Origin: JANXZO01 sp964355115
Lineage (GTDB): Bacteria; Bacteroidota; Bacteroidia; Bacteroidales; FEN-979
DNA length: 30,822 nucleotides
Direction of reading: 5' to 3'
Assembly (NCBI GenBank): GCA_964355115.1
Contig: CAYHCQ010000017.1
Coordinates: forward strand, 1-30,822
Below the pieces are notes generated by a model. The model was not told the DNA's origin, did no database searches, and saw nothing but the letters and a program-made list of their open reading frames with translations. The translations under genes and the position numbers were made by a program. Below are positions 7,318-15,070 of this stretch, piece after piece (the first letter of the stretch is position 1; each line of letters begins with the position of its first letter).

Positions 7318-8673
7318 TCAGAATCTAAACCTGAGCCGCTGGCCTTTCACCGAAAGGTCGAACTTTCCGGTGTCGAATACAAGGTTCCCGTTCACCCAGG
7401 TATGTGTAACCCTCGATTTAAAGGTAACCCCTTCGAATGGTGACCAGCCGCATTTATAAAGTATGTTCTCCTTTTCAACCACCCATGGATCGTCCTCGTC
7501 GACCAGGATGATATCGGCCTTGTAACCTTTACGCAGGAAGCCCCTGTCGGGGATCCGGAAGAGGATGGCCGGGGCATGGCACATTTTTTCGACAATCATC
7601 TCGACCGATATCTTTCCGAGATGGTAAAATCCCAGCATAGCCACAAGTGAATGCTGAACAAGCGGGCCTCCGGATGGGCAGAAGAGGGCCGGACGCTCCT
7701 TCTCCTCTTTCAGGTGCGGTGCATGGTCGGTAGCAATGATGTCGATCTTTCCATTGAGCAGCCCTTCGAACAATGCGTTGCGGTCGCCGGCGGTTTTAAT
7801 CGCGGGATTCCATTTGATAAAGGCTCCCTGGTCATCATAATCACGGTCGTCGAACCAGAGGTGATGAATGCAAACCTCTCCGGTGATGCGCTTTTCGCTG
7901 AGGGGAACATCGTTGCTCAAAAGGTCCAGCTCCTTTGCAGTGGAAAGGTGCAGCAGGTGCAGCCGGGCATTGTGCTTCCGTGCAAGCGTCACCGCTTTTT
8001 CGGAGGAGGTAAAACAGGCCTCCTCACTTCTGATCAGAGGGTGGGCCGAAGCCGGTATATCATCGCCATACCTCTCCTTGAAAAGCGCCAGGTTGCGTTG
8101 TATGATGGATTCCTCTTCTGCATGCACGGCGATAAGTAATGGGGATGAGGCAAAAATCGCATCCAGCGACTCCGGATTGTCAACCAGCATGTTGCCGGTA
8201 GAGGCCCCGAGAAAAAGTTTCAGTCCGCAGATGCGCGTGGGATCTGCTTTTAGAATCTCAGAGAGGTTGTCGTTGGTGGCTCCGAGGTAAAACGAGTAGT
8301 TTGCGAGCGAACTCTCTGCCGCGATCTGGTATTTCTCTTCAAGAATTTCGAGTGTAACTGCCTTCGGGTTCGTATTGGGCATCTCCATGAAGGAGGTAAC
8401 TCCTCCGGCAATTGCAGCCCTGCTTTCTGATGCAATATCTCCCTTTGCCGTAAGGCCGGGCTCCCTGAAATGGACGTGGTCATCAATGACACCGGGAAGC
8501 AGAAATTTCTCTTTGGCATCAAGAGTTAGAGTTCCATCGGGAAAAACGAACCCTGAGGGTGCCCTCCCTTCAAAAACCTCCTCAATCAACCCATTATGAA
8601 TAAACAACGATCCGTGAAAACGATGTCCTTCATTAACGATAATCGCATTGTGTATATAGTAGGATGTATTCAT
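7318..8673 (-). CDS. pyrC: Dihydroorotase (class I)
   Basis: This 451-residue amidohydrolase catalyses ring closure of carbamoyl aspartate to dihydroorotate in pyrimidine synthesis. The binuclear metal centre can be read out: His66 and His68 in DDHVHFREPG, the carboxylated lysine Lys152 in GLKLFLGAS, His184 in AVHAEE, His242 in LLHLSTA and Asp316 in ATDHAPH. The FREPG and MEMPNTNP motifs are typical of class I dihydroorotases and allantoinases. Length and the intact ligand set suggest an active enzyme. Allantoinase or hydantoinase activity is the main alternative but less likely by motif. It lies 50 nt downstream of the GT2 gene and 24 nt upstream of the MORN lipoprotein on the same strand, which suggests a three-gene transcript without pathway coherence. 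Confidence 0.92.
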   Translation of the reverse strand: MNTSYYIHNAIIVNEGHRFHGSLFIHNGLIEEVFEGRAPSGFVFPDGTLTLDAKEKFLLPGVIDDHVHFREPGLTAKGDIASESRAAIAGGVTSFMEMPNTNPKAVTLEILEEKYQIAAESSLANYSFYLGATNDNLSEILKADPTRICGLKLFLGASTGNMLVDNPESLDAIFASSPLLIAVHAEEESIIQRNLALFKERYGDDIPASAHPLIRSEEACFTSSEKAVTLARKHNARLHLLHLSTAKELDLLSNDVPLSEKRITGEVCIHHLWFDDRDYDDQGAFIKWNPAIKTAGDRNALFEGLLNGKIDIIATDHAPHLKEEKERPALFCPSGGPLVQHSLVAMLGFYHLGKISVEMIVEKMCHAPAILFRIPDRGFLRKGYKADIILVDEDDPWVVEKENILYKCGWSPFEGVTFKSRVTHTWVNGNLVFDTGKFDLSVKGQRLRFRF

Positions 8674-8723
8674 CTTGGATGCATCTAAACAAGGAAGACT
8701 CTGCTGAATTCCGGAAGGAATAA

Positions 8724-9464
8724 TTACCTGACTACCGGTTTATATTTTTTAAACAAACTGCACCAGCGAAGGCTTATAACCCCAAAAACCGCCTCCTTGA
8801 ATATCCCTTTACTCATTTTCGACTCTCCCATGGTGCGATCGGTAAAAATGATAGGAACCTCGGTTATTTTAAAGCCCAGTTTCCAGGCAGTATATTTCAT
8901 TTCGATCTGGAAGGCATAACCGGTAAATCTGATCTTGTCGAGATCAATGGTTTCGAGTACCTTGCGGCTGTAGCATTTGAACCCTGCGGTCGTGTCCCAT
9001 ATCTTCATCCGGGTAACAAACCTGACGTAGGCAGAGGCATAATAGGACATAAGCACCCTGCCAATGGGCCAGTTAACAACATTCACACCGGTAACGTAGC
9101 GTGAACCGATAGCCAGGTCGGCACCCTGGTTCTTTGCAGCGTCATAAAGGCGGAGAAGGTCGTCGGGGTTGTGCGAAAAATCGGCATCCATTTCGAACAT
9201 AAACCCATAACCCCGCTGCAGCGCCCATTTAAAGCCATGAATATAGGCCGTGCCCAGTCCGAGTTTTCCTTTGCGCTCCTCTATAAAAAGGCGGTCAGGG
9301 AATTCCGGCATCAGGGTTTTCACGATGTGGGCCGTCCCATCCGGGGAGTTGTCTTCAACGATAAGAATATCAAAATCCTTTTCGAGTGAAAATACCTTTC
9401 GTATTATTCGCTCAATATTATCCTTTTCGTTGTATGTCGGGATGATGACCAGGCTATCAGACAC
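8724..9464 (-). CDS. Polyprenol monophosphomannose synthase-like GT2 glycosyltransferase
   Basis: This is a 246-residue family 2 glycosyltransferase of the dolichol-phosphate mannosyltransferase (DPM1) type, which transfers a sugar from a nucleotide sugar to polyprenyl phosphate at the cytoplasmic membrane face. Seen: nucleotide-binding N-terminus LVIIPTYNEKDNI (5-17), VEDNSPDGT (36-44), the DxD metal motif in MDADFSHNPDDL (92-103) and the tail segment TEVPIIFTDRTMGESKMS typical of this group. There is no C-terminal membrane domain, as in the short bacterial and fungal forms. I prefer the GTG at 9464, because it gives MSDSLVIIPTYNEK, the usual family N-terminus; a TTG at 9473 would add three residues. 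There is a good promoter just upstream. Mannose as the sugar is inferred. Confidence 0.87.
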   Translation of the reverse strand: MSDSLVIIPTYNEKDNIERIIRKVFSLEKDFDILIVEDNSPDGTAHIVKTLMPEFPDRLFIEERKGKLGLGTAYIHGFKWALQRGYGFMFEMDADFSHNPDDLLRLYDAAKNQGADLAIGSRYVTGVNVVNWPIGRVLMSYYASAYVRFVTRMKIWDTTAGFKCYSRKVLETIDLDKIRFTGYAFQIEMKYTAWKLGFKITEVPIIFTDRTMGESKMSKGIFKEAVFGVISLRWCSLFKKYKPVVR

Positions 9465-9485
9465 CGGGAGCAAGATTTAGGTTTA

Positions 9486-9516
9486 CAAAATTAGCAGGAT
9501 GACTGTAAAAAACAAA
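9486..9516 (-). promoter_or_regulatory. Bacteroidota sigma-ABfr-type promoter of the GT2-pyrC-MORN operon
   Basis: On the reverse strand TTTG (9513-9516) is followed after exactly 19 nt by TAATTTTG (9486-9493). This is an exact match to the known Bacteroidota consensus and the best promoter in the window. The GTG start at 9464 lies 21 nt beyond the box. Confidence 0.7.
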
Positions 9517-9530
9517 ATTCTTTCTAAGAA

Positions 9531-9572
9531 CGGAGGAGGGAACCCGAAAATTGTATCGGCCTCCCTCCTCCG
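9531..9572 (-). terminator. Hairpin terminator downstream of the PLD-like gene
   Basis: Arms CGGAGGAGGGA (9531-9541) and TCCCTCCTCCG (9562-9572) are perfectly complementary over 11 bp with a 20-nt loop. The hairpin lies 7 nt after the stop of the PLD-like gene. In the direction of transcription it is followed by a T-rich stretch (TTTTGTTTTTT near 9506-9516), consistent with intrinsic termination. The T-run is about 15-25 nt away rather than directly adjacent. The same T-rich stretch includes the -33 element of the next promoter. Confidence 0.6.
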
Positions 9573-9578
9573 GGTTCG

Positions 9579-12038
9579 TTAATATATCAGAACGCGGGTT
9601 GCGATGTTCCCTTCGGCAGTGACCAGCTTCAGCAGGTAGATACCCTGGGCGAGCCGGAGGTCTTTCATTGCCACAGAATTTTTTCCTGTCTGAAGGAATA
9701 TTTCACGGCTGAATACCATTTTTCCATCAAAGGCCGTCAGTTCCAGGGTAACCTTCTGATCGCGGCTTGCATCAACCGAAACAGTGAAGTTTCCGTCGGA
9801 GGGGTTCGGGTAAACCTGCAGCTTTTTCACCAGCGAGTTGGGTTCTCCGATAGCATCATGGGGCTTGAAGGTAATCCGCACCGTATCAGACTGCGTTCCG
9901 TACGAATCCGACACCCTGCACCAGATCTTTTTAACGCCGAAACCGACTCCTGAAGAATCGACATTTATAAGCTGTGTAAAGGCGCCGGTCGACCAAACGT
10001 AACTATTAAACTGCCCGGCATCCAGCTGAACCACATCGCCACCGTAAACACTCTGGTCGGGACCGAGGTCAAGAACAGGATGTTCGGTGATGGGGATGGC
10101 CAGTTTGAACCGTTCCGACCACTCCTGGTAGAAAAGGTTACAGACGGCACCGTCGTGGATAACGATAGTATTCTCGTCGTTGGTCACATTTGCGGCATCG
10201 CTCCAGTTGTGGGAACCGGTCCACACAAACGGGTCGGAGCCGGGGGTGTTCCGGTCGACGATCATCATCTTGCTGTGCAGCATTCCATACTCGTGATACT
10301 CGCGGAAATCGTTTCCAAGTGCTGCAGTCAGTGCAGTAATTACCTGGGGGGAGGTTGAACGGTTGCTGATGATCACCCTTGAATTCACCCCGGCATTGTG
10401 GCGGGCGATGATCGCATCGCTGATAACCGTGCGGGTCATCAGCATGGTTCCGACCTCAAGGTCGTTGTCGGCAGCATTGATATGGGCAACCAACTGGCCG
10501 TTAACACCGTCACTAGGGCTGAAAAACACCTCCGTCCGTTTTCCGCCGATGATCAGCTCATGCGGGGTATTGTCTGATTTTGCACCGCCGAATTTTGCGT
10601 TGGCCACAACCGGGGTTGGGCCTGAAGAGCCGAACATTTCATTGAATTCAAGCTGATAAACTTTGGCAAGGCTGGCATCCTGAATAAAGAGTACGTTATT
10701 GGCATCGGTATTCACATTCTGATCGGTCCAGTTGCAGGAGCCTGTCCAAACGATCGGATCATTCGGGTTTGCAGAGTTTCCGTCGATCACCATAAATTTG
10801 TTGTGCATAATGCCTGTGCCGGCAGGGCGGAGGATCTTCCCGATAGCAGGATTGAGCAAGGGTAAGGCAGAGTTGTTCGTTGCCCCATCGCTGACCACCC
10901 GCACCGTAACGCCGCGTGTGAAAGCAGCATTCAGCGCCCCGGCGATGTTGGAGATCCCTTCCTCATTGAAATTATAGATCGCCAGGTCGATGGAGTATTT
11001 TGCCCTGTTGATGTAGGCGATGCAGGTATCATCTGTTGCCCGGTATATGCGGATTGCCTTGGGTCCTGTGGCAACGGTGGTATCGACCGGACGGGTAAAG
11101 TAGGTTTTAATAGATCCCGTGGAGACCGATTGTGTAATGAATGGTTTTAACCCGGAGAACCCTGTGTCGGCTGATGCTACAGAAAACGCCAACACGTAAA
11201 TAAGATCAGAAGGGCTCAGACCGGGAATGGCGATCGCGTGGGAGGTTCCGGTCCCTGCGACAGCCATATGACCCAGCTCAAGCTGGGGCGTGCGACCATA
11301 AAAGAGTTCGGTTGTTCCGGCAATGTTCGTATTCCAGTTCAGCGAGAAGGAGGAGGTTGTGATGTTGCTGACCGCAAGGGGGGTTGTGAAGGAGATCGTG
11401 CTGTTGCTGATGATATCGTATTTATCCCGGAGTAAAAACTGATATCCTGCGTTCGGATTGTTATAGTCGAACTGTGAACATATCCAGATTATTGTTACAG
11501 GACTGGCAGGAATAATTTGCCCAACCAATCCTGTCGGTCCTGTTGAGGCAATGTTGACACGCACCTGGCATGTTTCACCGTTGGCAGAAACATTATAGTT
11601 TGTGTTTCCCTGAAAGGTTCCGCCGCCATTGGCAAAAGTAACACCAACCATCGTGATCAGCCTGCCTTCATATACCTCTCCCATCCCTGCCGGGGTCAGC
11701 AGGATTGGAGCGGGAAGTGGCTTGGGTGCAATGGCTTCGAACGAAGTGACAGGGTCAAGTTCCAGCAGCTGGTTATAGAGTTTCAAAACTCCGGTCACAA
11801 CAATGGAATCGCCCCTCGATATTGAGCTGAAAGCATCGTATTTGTACGCCGCAATACCTGCCGTGGCATCCTGAAAATAGCGGATCGAATTTCCGAGTTC
11901 AGAACCATTTGTCACCACACCGCGAACGGTTACAGTTGACCCTATCGGCATTGCCCTCGCCGCTGCAATATTTGCCTGGGAAAAACCCTGAATGGCAACA
12001 GCCAGAAGGAGTGTTATCGATAATGTAATTTTTTTCAT
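9579..12038 (-). CDS. Secreted OB-fold / phospholipase D-like protein with two HKD motifs and T9SS sorting domain
   Basis: This protein of about 819 residues has a signal peptide (1-21). An OB-fold domain follows (about 25-100), with GSTVTVRGVVTN and RGDSIVVTGVL, resembling the OB domains of secreted nucleases and DUF5689-type proteins. Next come a middle region (about 105-215), a fibronectin-III-like domain (about 215-310) and two PLD repeats: HKD 1 at His412 (MHNKFMVIDG, then WTGSCNWTD) and HKD 2 at His588 (LHSKMMIVDR, then WTGSHNWSD). A C-terminal VYPNPSDGNF-type sorting domain (about 740-819) completes it. Two complete HxKxxxxD motifs predict an active phosphodiesterase, either nuclease or phospholipase. 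I chose ATG 12038 (MKKITLS...) over the ATG at 12062 because the extra eight residues come from a tandem repeat and disrupt the signal peptide. It is third in the cluster after LTD and TonB genes. Confidence 0.85.
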   Translation of the reverse strand: MKKITLSITLLLAVAIQGFSQANIAAARAMPIGSTVTVRGVVTNGSELGNSIRYFQDATAGIAAYKYDAFSSISRGDSIVVTGVLKLYNQLLELDPVTSFEAIAPKPLPAPILLTPAGMGEVYEGRLITMVGVTFANGGGTFQGNTNYNVSANGETCQVRVNIASTGPTGLVGQIIPASPVTIIWICSQFDYNNPNAGYQFLLRDKYDIISNSTISFTTPLAVSNITTSSFSLNWNTNIAGTTELFYGRTPQLELGHMAVAGTGTSHAIAIPGLSPSDLIYVLAFSVASADTGFSGLKPFITQSVSTGSIKTYFTRPVDTTVATGPKAIRIYRATDDTCIAYINRAKYSIDLAIYNFNEEGISNIAGALNAAFTRGVTVRVVSDGATNNSALPLLNPAIGKILRPAGTGIMHNKFMVIDGNSANPNDPIVWTGSCNWTDQNVNTDANNVLFIQDASLAKVYQLEFNEMFGSSGPTPVVANAKFGGAKSDNTPHELIIGGKRTEVFFSPSDGVNGQLVAHINAADNDLEVGTMLMTRTVISDAIIARHNAGVNSRVIISNRSTSPQVITALTAALGNDFREYHEYGMLHSKMMIVDRNTPGSDPFVWTGSHNWSDAANVTNDENTIVIHDGAVCNLFYQEWSERFKLAIPITEHPVLDLGPDQSVYGGDVVQLDAGQFNSYVWSTGAFTQLINVDSSGVGFGVKKIWCRVSDSYGTQSDTVRITFKPHDAIGEPNSLVKKLQVYPNPSDGNFTVSVDASRDQKVTLELTAFDGKMVFSREIFLQTGKNSVAMKDLRLAQGIYLLKLVTAEGNIATRVLIY

Positions 12039-12045
12039 TTTTATC

Positions 12046-12108
12046 ATTTTACATTTTACCATTTTACCATTTTACCATTTTACCATTTTACCACTTTGCC
12101 ATTTTACC
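12046..12108 (-). repeat. Octanucleotide GGTAAAAT tandem array between TonB receptor and PLD genes
   Basis: On the forward strand ATTTTACC is repeated seven times in register (12053-12108). One unit is a variant (ACTTTGCC at 12093-12100), and a degenerate 7-nt unit sits at 12046-12052. Read in the direction of transcription the unit is GGTAAAAT. The array fills most of the 78-nt gap between the TonB stop (12117) and the PLD start (12038). Each junction creates an ATG, and since 8 is not a multiple of 3 the ATGs rotate through all frames. Confidence 0.9.
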
Positions 12109-12116
12109 ATTTAATT

Positions 12117-14984
12117 TTAGTAGCTGATTGCGATTGATGCATTGAAAGTTCTTCCGGCGCCAAAAAAGACACTGGCAGAAGCCGCATCAAAAGTTTTATA
12201 TTGTGGAACTACATAGGTATCATTGTTTAAAGCATCAGAGATGTATGACCGATCAAGCACATTTAACACACTGGCCCTGATATCGAGTTTAAAATTTTTA
12301 AAAATAAACCGATAGCCAGCATTAAGATCGACGAGATAATAAACAGGAAGTTCCCAGGAATCTCTGGGGTTTCCGTTCTCATCCATGTATTGTGGTGTAA
12401 GTGAGGTGGGTTCCATGGTTGAATAGTTCTTTCCGAACAAGGTAAAACTACCTGACACATAAAGATATTTGATAATCTCCCACCGCACACTCTCCATAAA
12501 CTGAAATTGGGCAGCGTCACCGACATGGACTCCCTTGGCATTGAAGGTAAGGCTATCCTGAAGGTTTCCTGAAGGATCATAAACATAGGCTGTTCCTCCG
12601 GAGGTCCACTTCCAATCACCCCATGAAAGTACCTGATCCCATTGAACAGAAGGAATTGGTTTCCATCCAAATTCAATTTCAATCCCTTTATGAAGTGCAT
12701 CGATGCCATTGATATTCACTGGCCAGGTATTTCCTTCCTTGTCCGTAATTGTAATAGGAGAATCCATCGGCTTATTTGCCCATTTTGTTAAATACCCGTT
12801 TACATTCAAGCCAATGGTTCGTGTGTTGAAACTGTAACCAACCTCAGCCGCCATGATAATCTCGTTTTTAATATCAACAAATTCCCTGTTTGAGTTATCA
12901 AATACATTTGAAAAACGAGGTGCCTTTGTCATGTATCCAATATTCACAAAAACATTGTTTTTCTTGTCAAGGTTATAATTTACCCCGCCCTTTAAAGTAA
13001 AACCCGGGAATACCTTCCATGCAGTTTGCGTTGCTCTTGCTTCCTCTGAATTAATATTATAAGAAGTGGGGTTAATAATAAATAATGTGTCTTTAGCCGA
13101 GCCTTTTTGTTTAATAACAAACACAGTATCGTTAGATTTGTATTGTTGATCAGTTGCATTAAAGATGAGATTTGATGATCCGTTATAATAGAAAATATCA
13201 CCATAACCAATAGCCTGGGTATAGGTATTACCATCAAGAACCAAATCCATTTTTTTAAAGTAATCAACGCGTTTATAGGCAGAAACTGAAGTTGTAAGAT
13301 TCAGGAACATGGTCCATTTTTCAGTCTTGTATTCGAGTAATGCAAATATTCCGCCCCACCTGATCATGCCATCATTGTAATAATAAATTTTATCACCTTC
13401 ATACATATTCTGATACCTGCTTTTATTTTTATTGGCATCATCTCGAACAAAGTCTCCGCCAAGAAGGTCAAATACTTCACCATGGTGCACCCCTTTATAG
13501 GTTCTGAGGTCAAGGCCTCCTGTTAATGTCCAATTTTTATTTATATTCCAATTCACTGTTGATAACAAGCCATACCACCTGTGGTTATTAACACTACTTC
13601 TGATAATCCCTTCAGATCTTCCAGTAGGATCATTCATATTGCGATCATAATAGCTCTGATATGTGATCTGACCATTGGTTGGATCAAGGGTAAAAGTTGA
13701 TGTAATATAAGCACCTGCGCTAGTCGATGAAAAATTTGTGGTTCCTCCACCGTTGCCAATTGAAGCATAAATGATGTTTGACCAATATAATTTGCTGTTG
13801 ATCCGCCAGAAATCCCTTAAACTCAGCTGAGGTTTAAAGTAGAAGTTTTCTGTCATGGTAAGACTTTCAGGCTCTTCCCGATATATCATATCACCATTTT
13901 CTCCTTTGGTCCACCGGTTTAAATATCCCCAATTTGAATTGTAGCGTACTCCGTAGCTATATTTTGCCATAACAGAATCAGGGACACCAAGTTTAGTGGC
14001 GTAGTTCTTGTCATATGTGGAAATTGATTCTTTGTCCCTTCGCTGCCCATGCTTTTGAGGCGCACCCATGACAGAAAAGGTCAAGGTATGATTTCCAAGT
14101 TTTTTATCTATCCGAAGATATCCGAACCAGCCTTTGGTCCAGGTATTATCAACCCATCCATTACCCTGTTTATAAGAACCGGCAAAGGTAAATCCCCAGC
14201 CATGCTTTAATTGTCCGGTGGTCACCCCGACAGAGGTCCTGAGGTAACCATCAGATCCAACTTCTTGCTTGATCAATGCCCCAAAATTCGCATCAATACC
14301 TTTGGAGATTATATTCATCGTTCCTCCAACTGAAGGAAGAGCCAGTTTGGAGGCGCCTAACCCGCGCTGCACCTGGATGTTCCGGGTTACGGCATCGAGG
14401 CCGAACCAGTTTGACCAGTATACCCATCCGTTTTCCATATCATTGACAGGTATCCCATCAATTGTAACCGCCAGGTTACGTTGATTAAAACCACGAACAT
14501 TAATACGTGAATCGCCATCGCCTCCCCCTTGCTGGGTTGCATAAACACCTGGTGTTTTATTGAGGATCATCGGAATATCGCGGGAGGCCAACTCTTCCTG
14601 TAGTTTTATGGGTTGAACCGTGGAAAATGCCACTGGCGTTTCACGGGTCTTTGCCACATCAGCCACCACTTCAACTTCACTCAGTGTGTGTGTTTTCAGC
14701 TGAAAATCCTGGGTAATGTCCGATTGAACGACAATATCCGTTTCCTGCGGCAGGTAACCCACATAGGAAACCTTGAAATGGTAGCTTCCCTTGTCCAGTT
14801 TAATATAGTAGCGACCATCCATATCGGTGAGCACCCCTTTCCCGGGGCCGTATGAAACTGTAGCTCCGATGAGGGTTTCATTTGAGTTGGCATCGGTAAC
14901 AACTCCCCGGATCATATATTTCTGGGAGAAAACAAGTGCCGGAAAGAGCAAAATAACAATCAGAAGAGTAAAATATTTCGTCAT
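12117..14984 (-). CDS. TonB-dependent outer-membrane receptor with carboxypeptidase-regulatory-like N-terminal domain
   Basis: This 955-residue outer-membrane transporter has a signal peptide (MTKYFTLLIVILLFPALVFSQ), then a carboxypeptidase D regulatory-like domain (about 22-100; IRGVVTDANSNETLIGATV...DGRYYIKL...VGYLPQETDIVV). The plug domain follows (about 115-230; PMILNKTPGVYATQQGGG, INVRGFNQRNLAVTIDGIPVND, GTMNIISKGI), and the rest is the beta-barrel ending in an aromatic-rich strand (FNASIAISY). No SusD-like partner is adjacent, so it is not a classic SusCD pair. The substrate is unknown. I chose ATG 14984, because the frame upstream (ATG 15017) would put 11 charged or polar residues before the signal peptide and run into a hairpin. 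The gene looks more AT-rich than its neighbours, especially 12,800-13,800, a possible sign of separate ancestry. Confidence 0.9.
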   Translation of the reverse strand: MTKYFTLLIVILLFPALVFSQKYMIRGVVTDANSNETLIGATVSYGPGKGVLTDMDGRYYIKLDKGSYHFKVSYVGYLPQETDIVVQSDITQDFQLKTHTLSEVEVVADVAKTRETPVAFSTVQPIKLQEELASRDIPMILNKTPGVYATQQGGGDGDSRINVRGFNQRNLAVTIDGIPVNDMENGWVYWSNWFGLDAVTRNIQVQRGLGASKLALPSVGGTMNIISKGIDANFGALIKQEVGSDGYLRTSVGVTTGQLKHGWGFTFAGSYKQGNGWVDNTWTKGWFGYLRIDKKLGNHTLTFSVMGAPQKHGQRRDKESISTYDKNYATKLGVPDSVMAKYSYGVRYNSNWGYLNRWTKGENGDMIYREEPESLTMTENFYFKPQLSLRDFWRINSKLYWSNIIYASIGNGGGTTNFSSTSAGAYITSTFTLDPTNGQITYQSYYDRNMNDPTGRSEGIIRSSVNNHRWYGLLSTVNWNINKNWTLTGGLDLRTYKGVHHGEVFDLLGGDFVRDDANKNKSRYQNMYEGDKIYYYNDGMIRWGGIFALLEYKTEKWTMFLNLTTSVSAYKRVDYFKKMDLVLDGNTYTQAIGYGDIFYYNGSSNLIFNATDQQYKSNDTVFVIKQKGSAKDTLFIINPTSYNINSEEARATQTAWKVFPGFTLKGGVNYNLDKKNNVFVNIGYMTKAPRFSNVFDNSNREFVDIKNEIIMAAEVGYSFNTRTIGLNVNGYLTKWANKPMDSPITITDKEGNTWPVNINGIDALHKGIEIEFGWKPIPSVQWDQVLSWGDWKWTSGGTAYVYDPSGNLQDSLTFNAKGVHVGDAAQFQFMESVRWEIIKYLYVSGSFTLFGKNYSTMEPTSLTPQYMDENGNPRDSWELPVYYLVDLNAGYRFIFKNFKLDIRASVLNVLDRSYISDALNNDTYVVPQYKTFDAASASVFFGAGRTFNASIAISY

Positions 14985-15014
14985 GGGACCGGGTATTGGT
15001 TTGTTTCGACACAA

Positions 15015-15045
15015 CATAGGGGCAACCGTAATGATTGCCCCTATG
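15015..15045. repeat. Perfect 11-bp inverted repeat upstream of the TonB receptor
   Basis: Arms CATAGGGGCAA (15015-15025) and TTGCCCCTATG (15035-15045) are perfectly complementary, with a 9-nt loop. It sits in the 86-nt gap between the LTD gene stop (15071) and the TonB start (14984). No T-run follows on the reverse strand, so it is not a typical intrinsic terminator. It could be an operator, an mRNA-processing or stabilising hairpin, or a translational control element 30 nt upstream of the receptor start. Confidence 0.8.
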
Positions 15046-15070
15046 GGTTGAGAAATTCAATTTTAAAAAG

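Noticed and set aside
12117..14984. TonB receptor as a SusC of a polysaccharide utilisation locus
   Set aside because: No SusD-like gene, glycoside hydrolase or sensor/regulator is adjacent.
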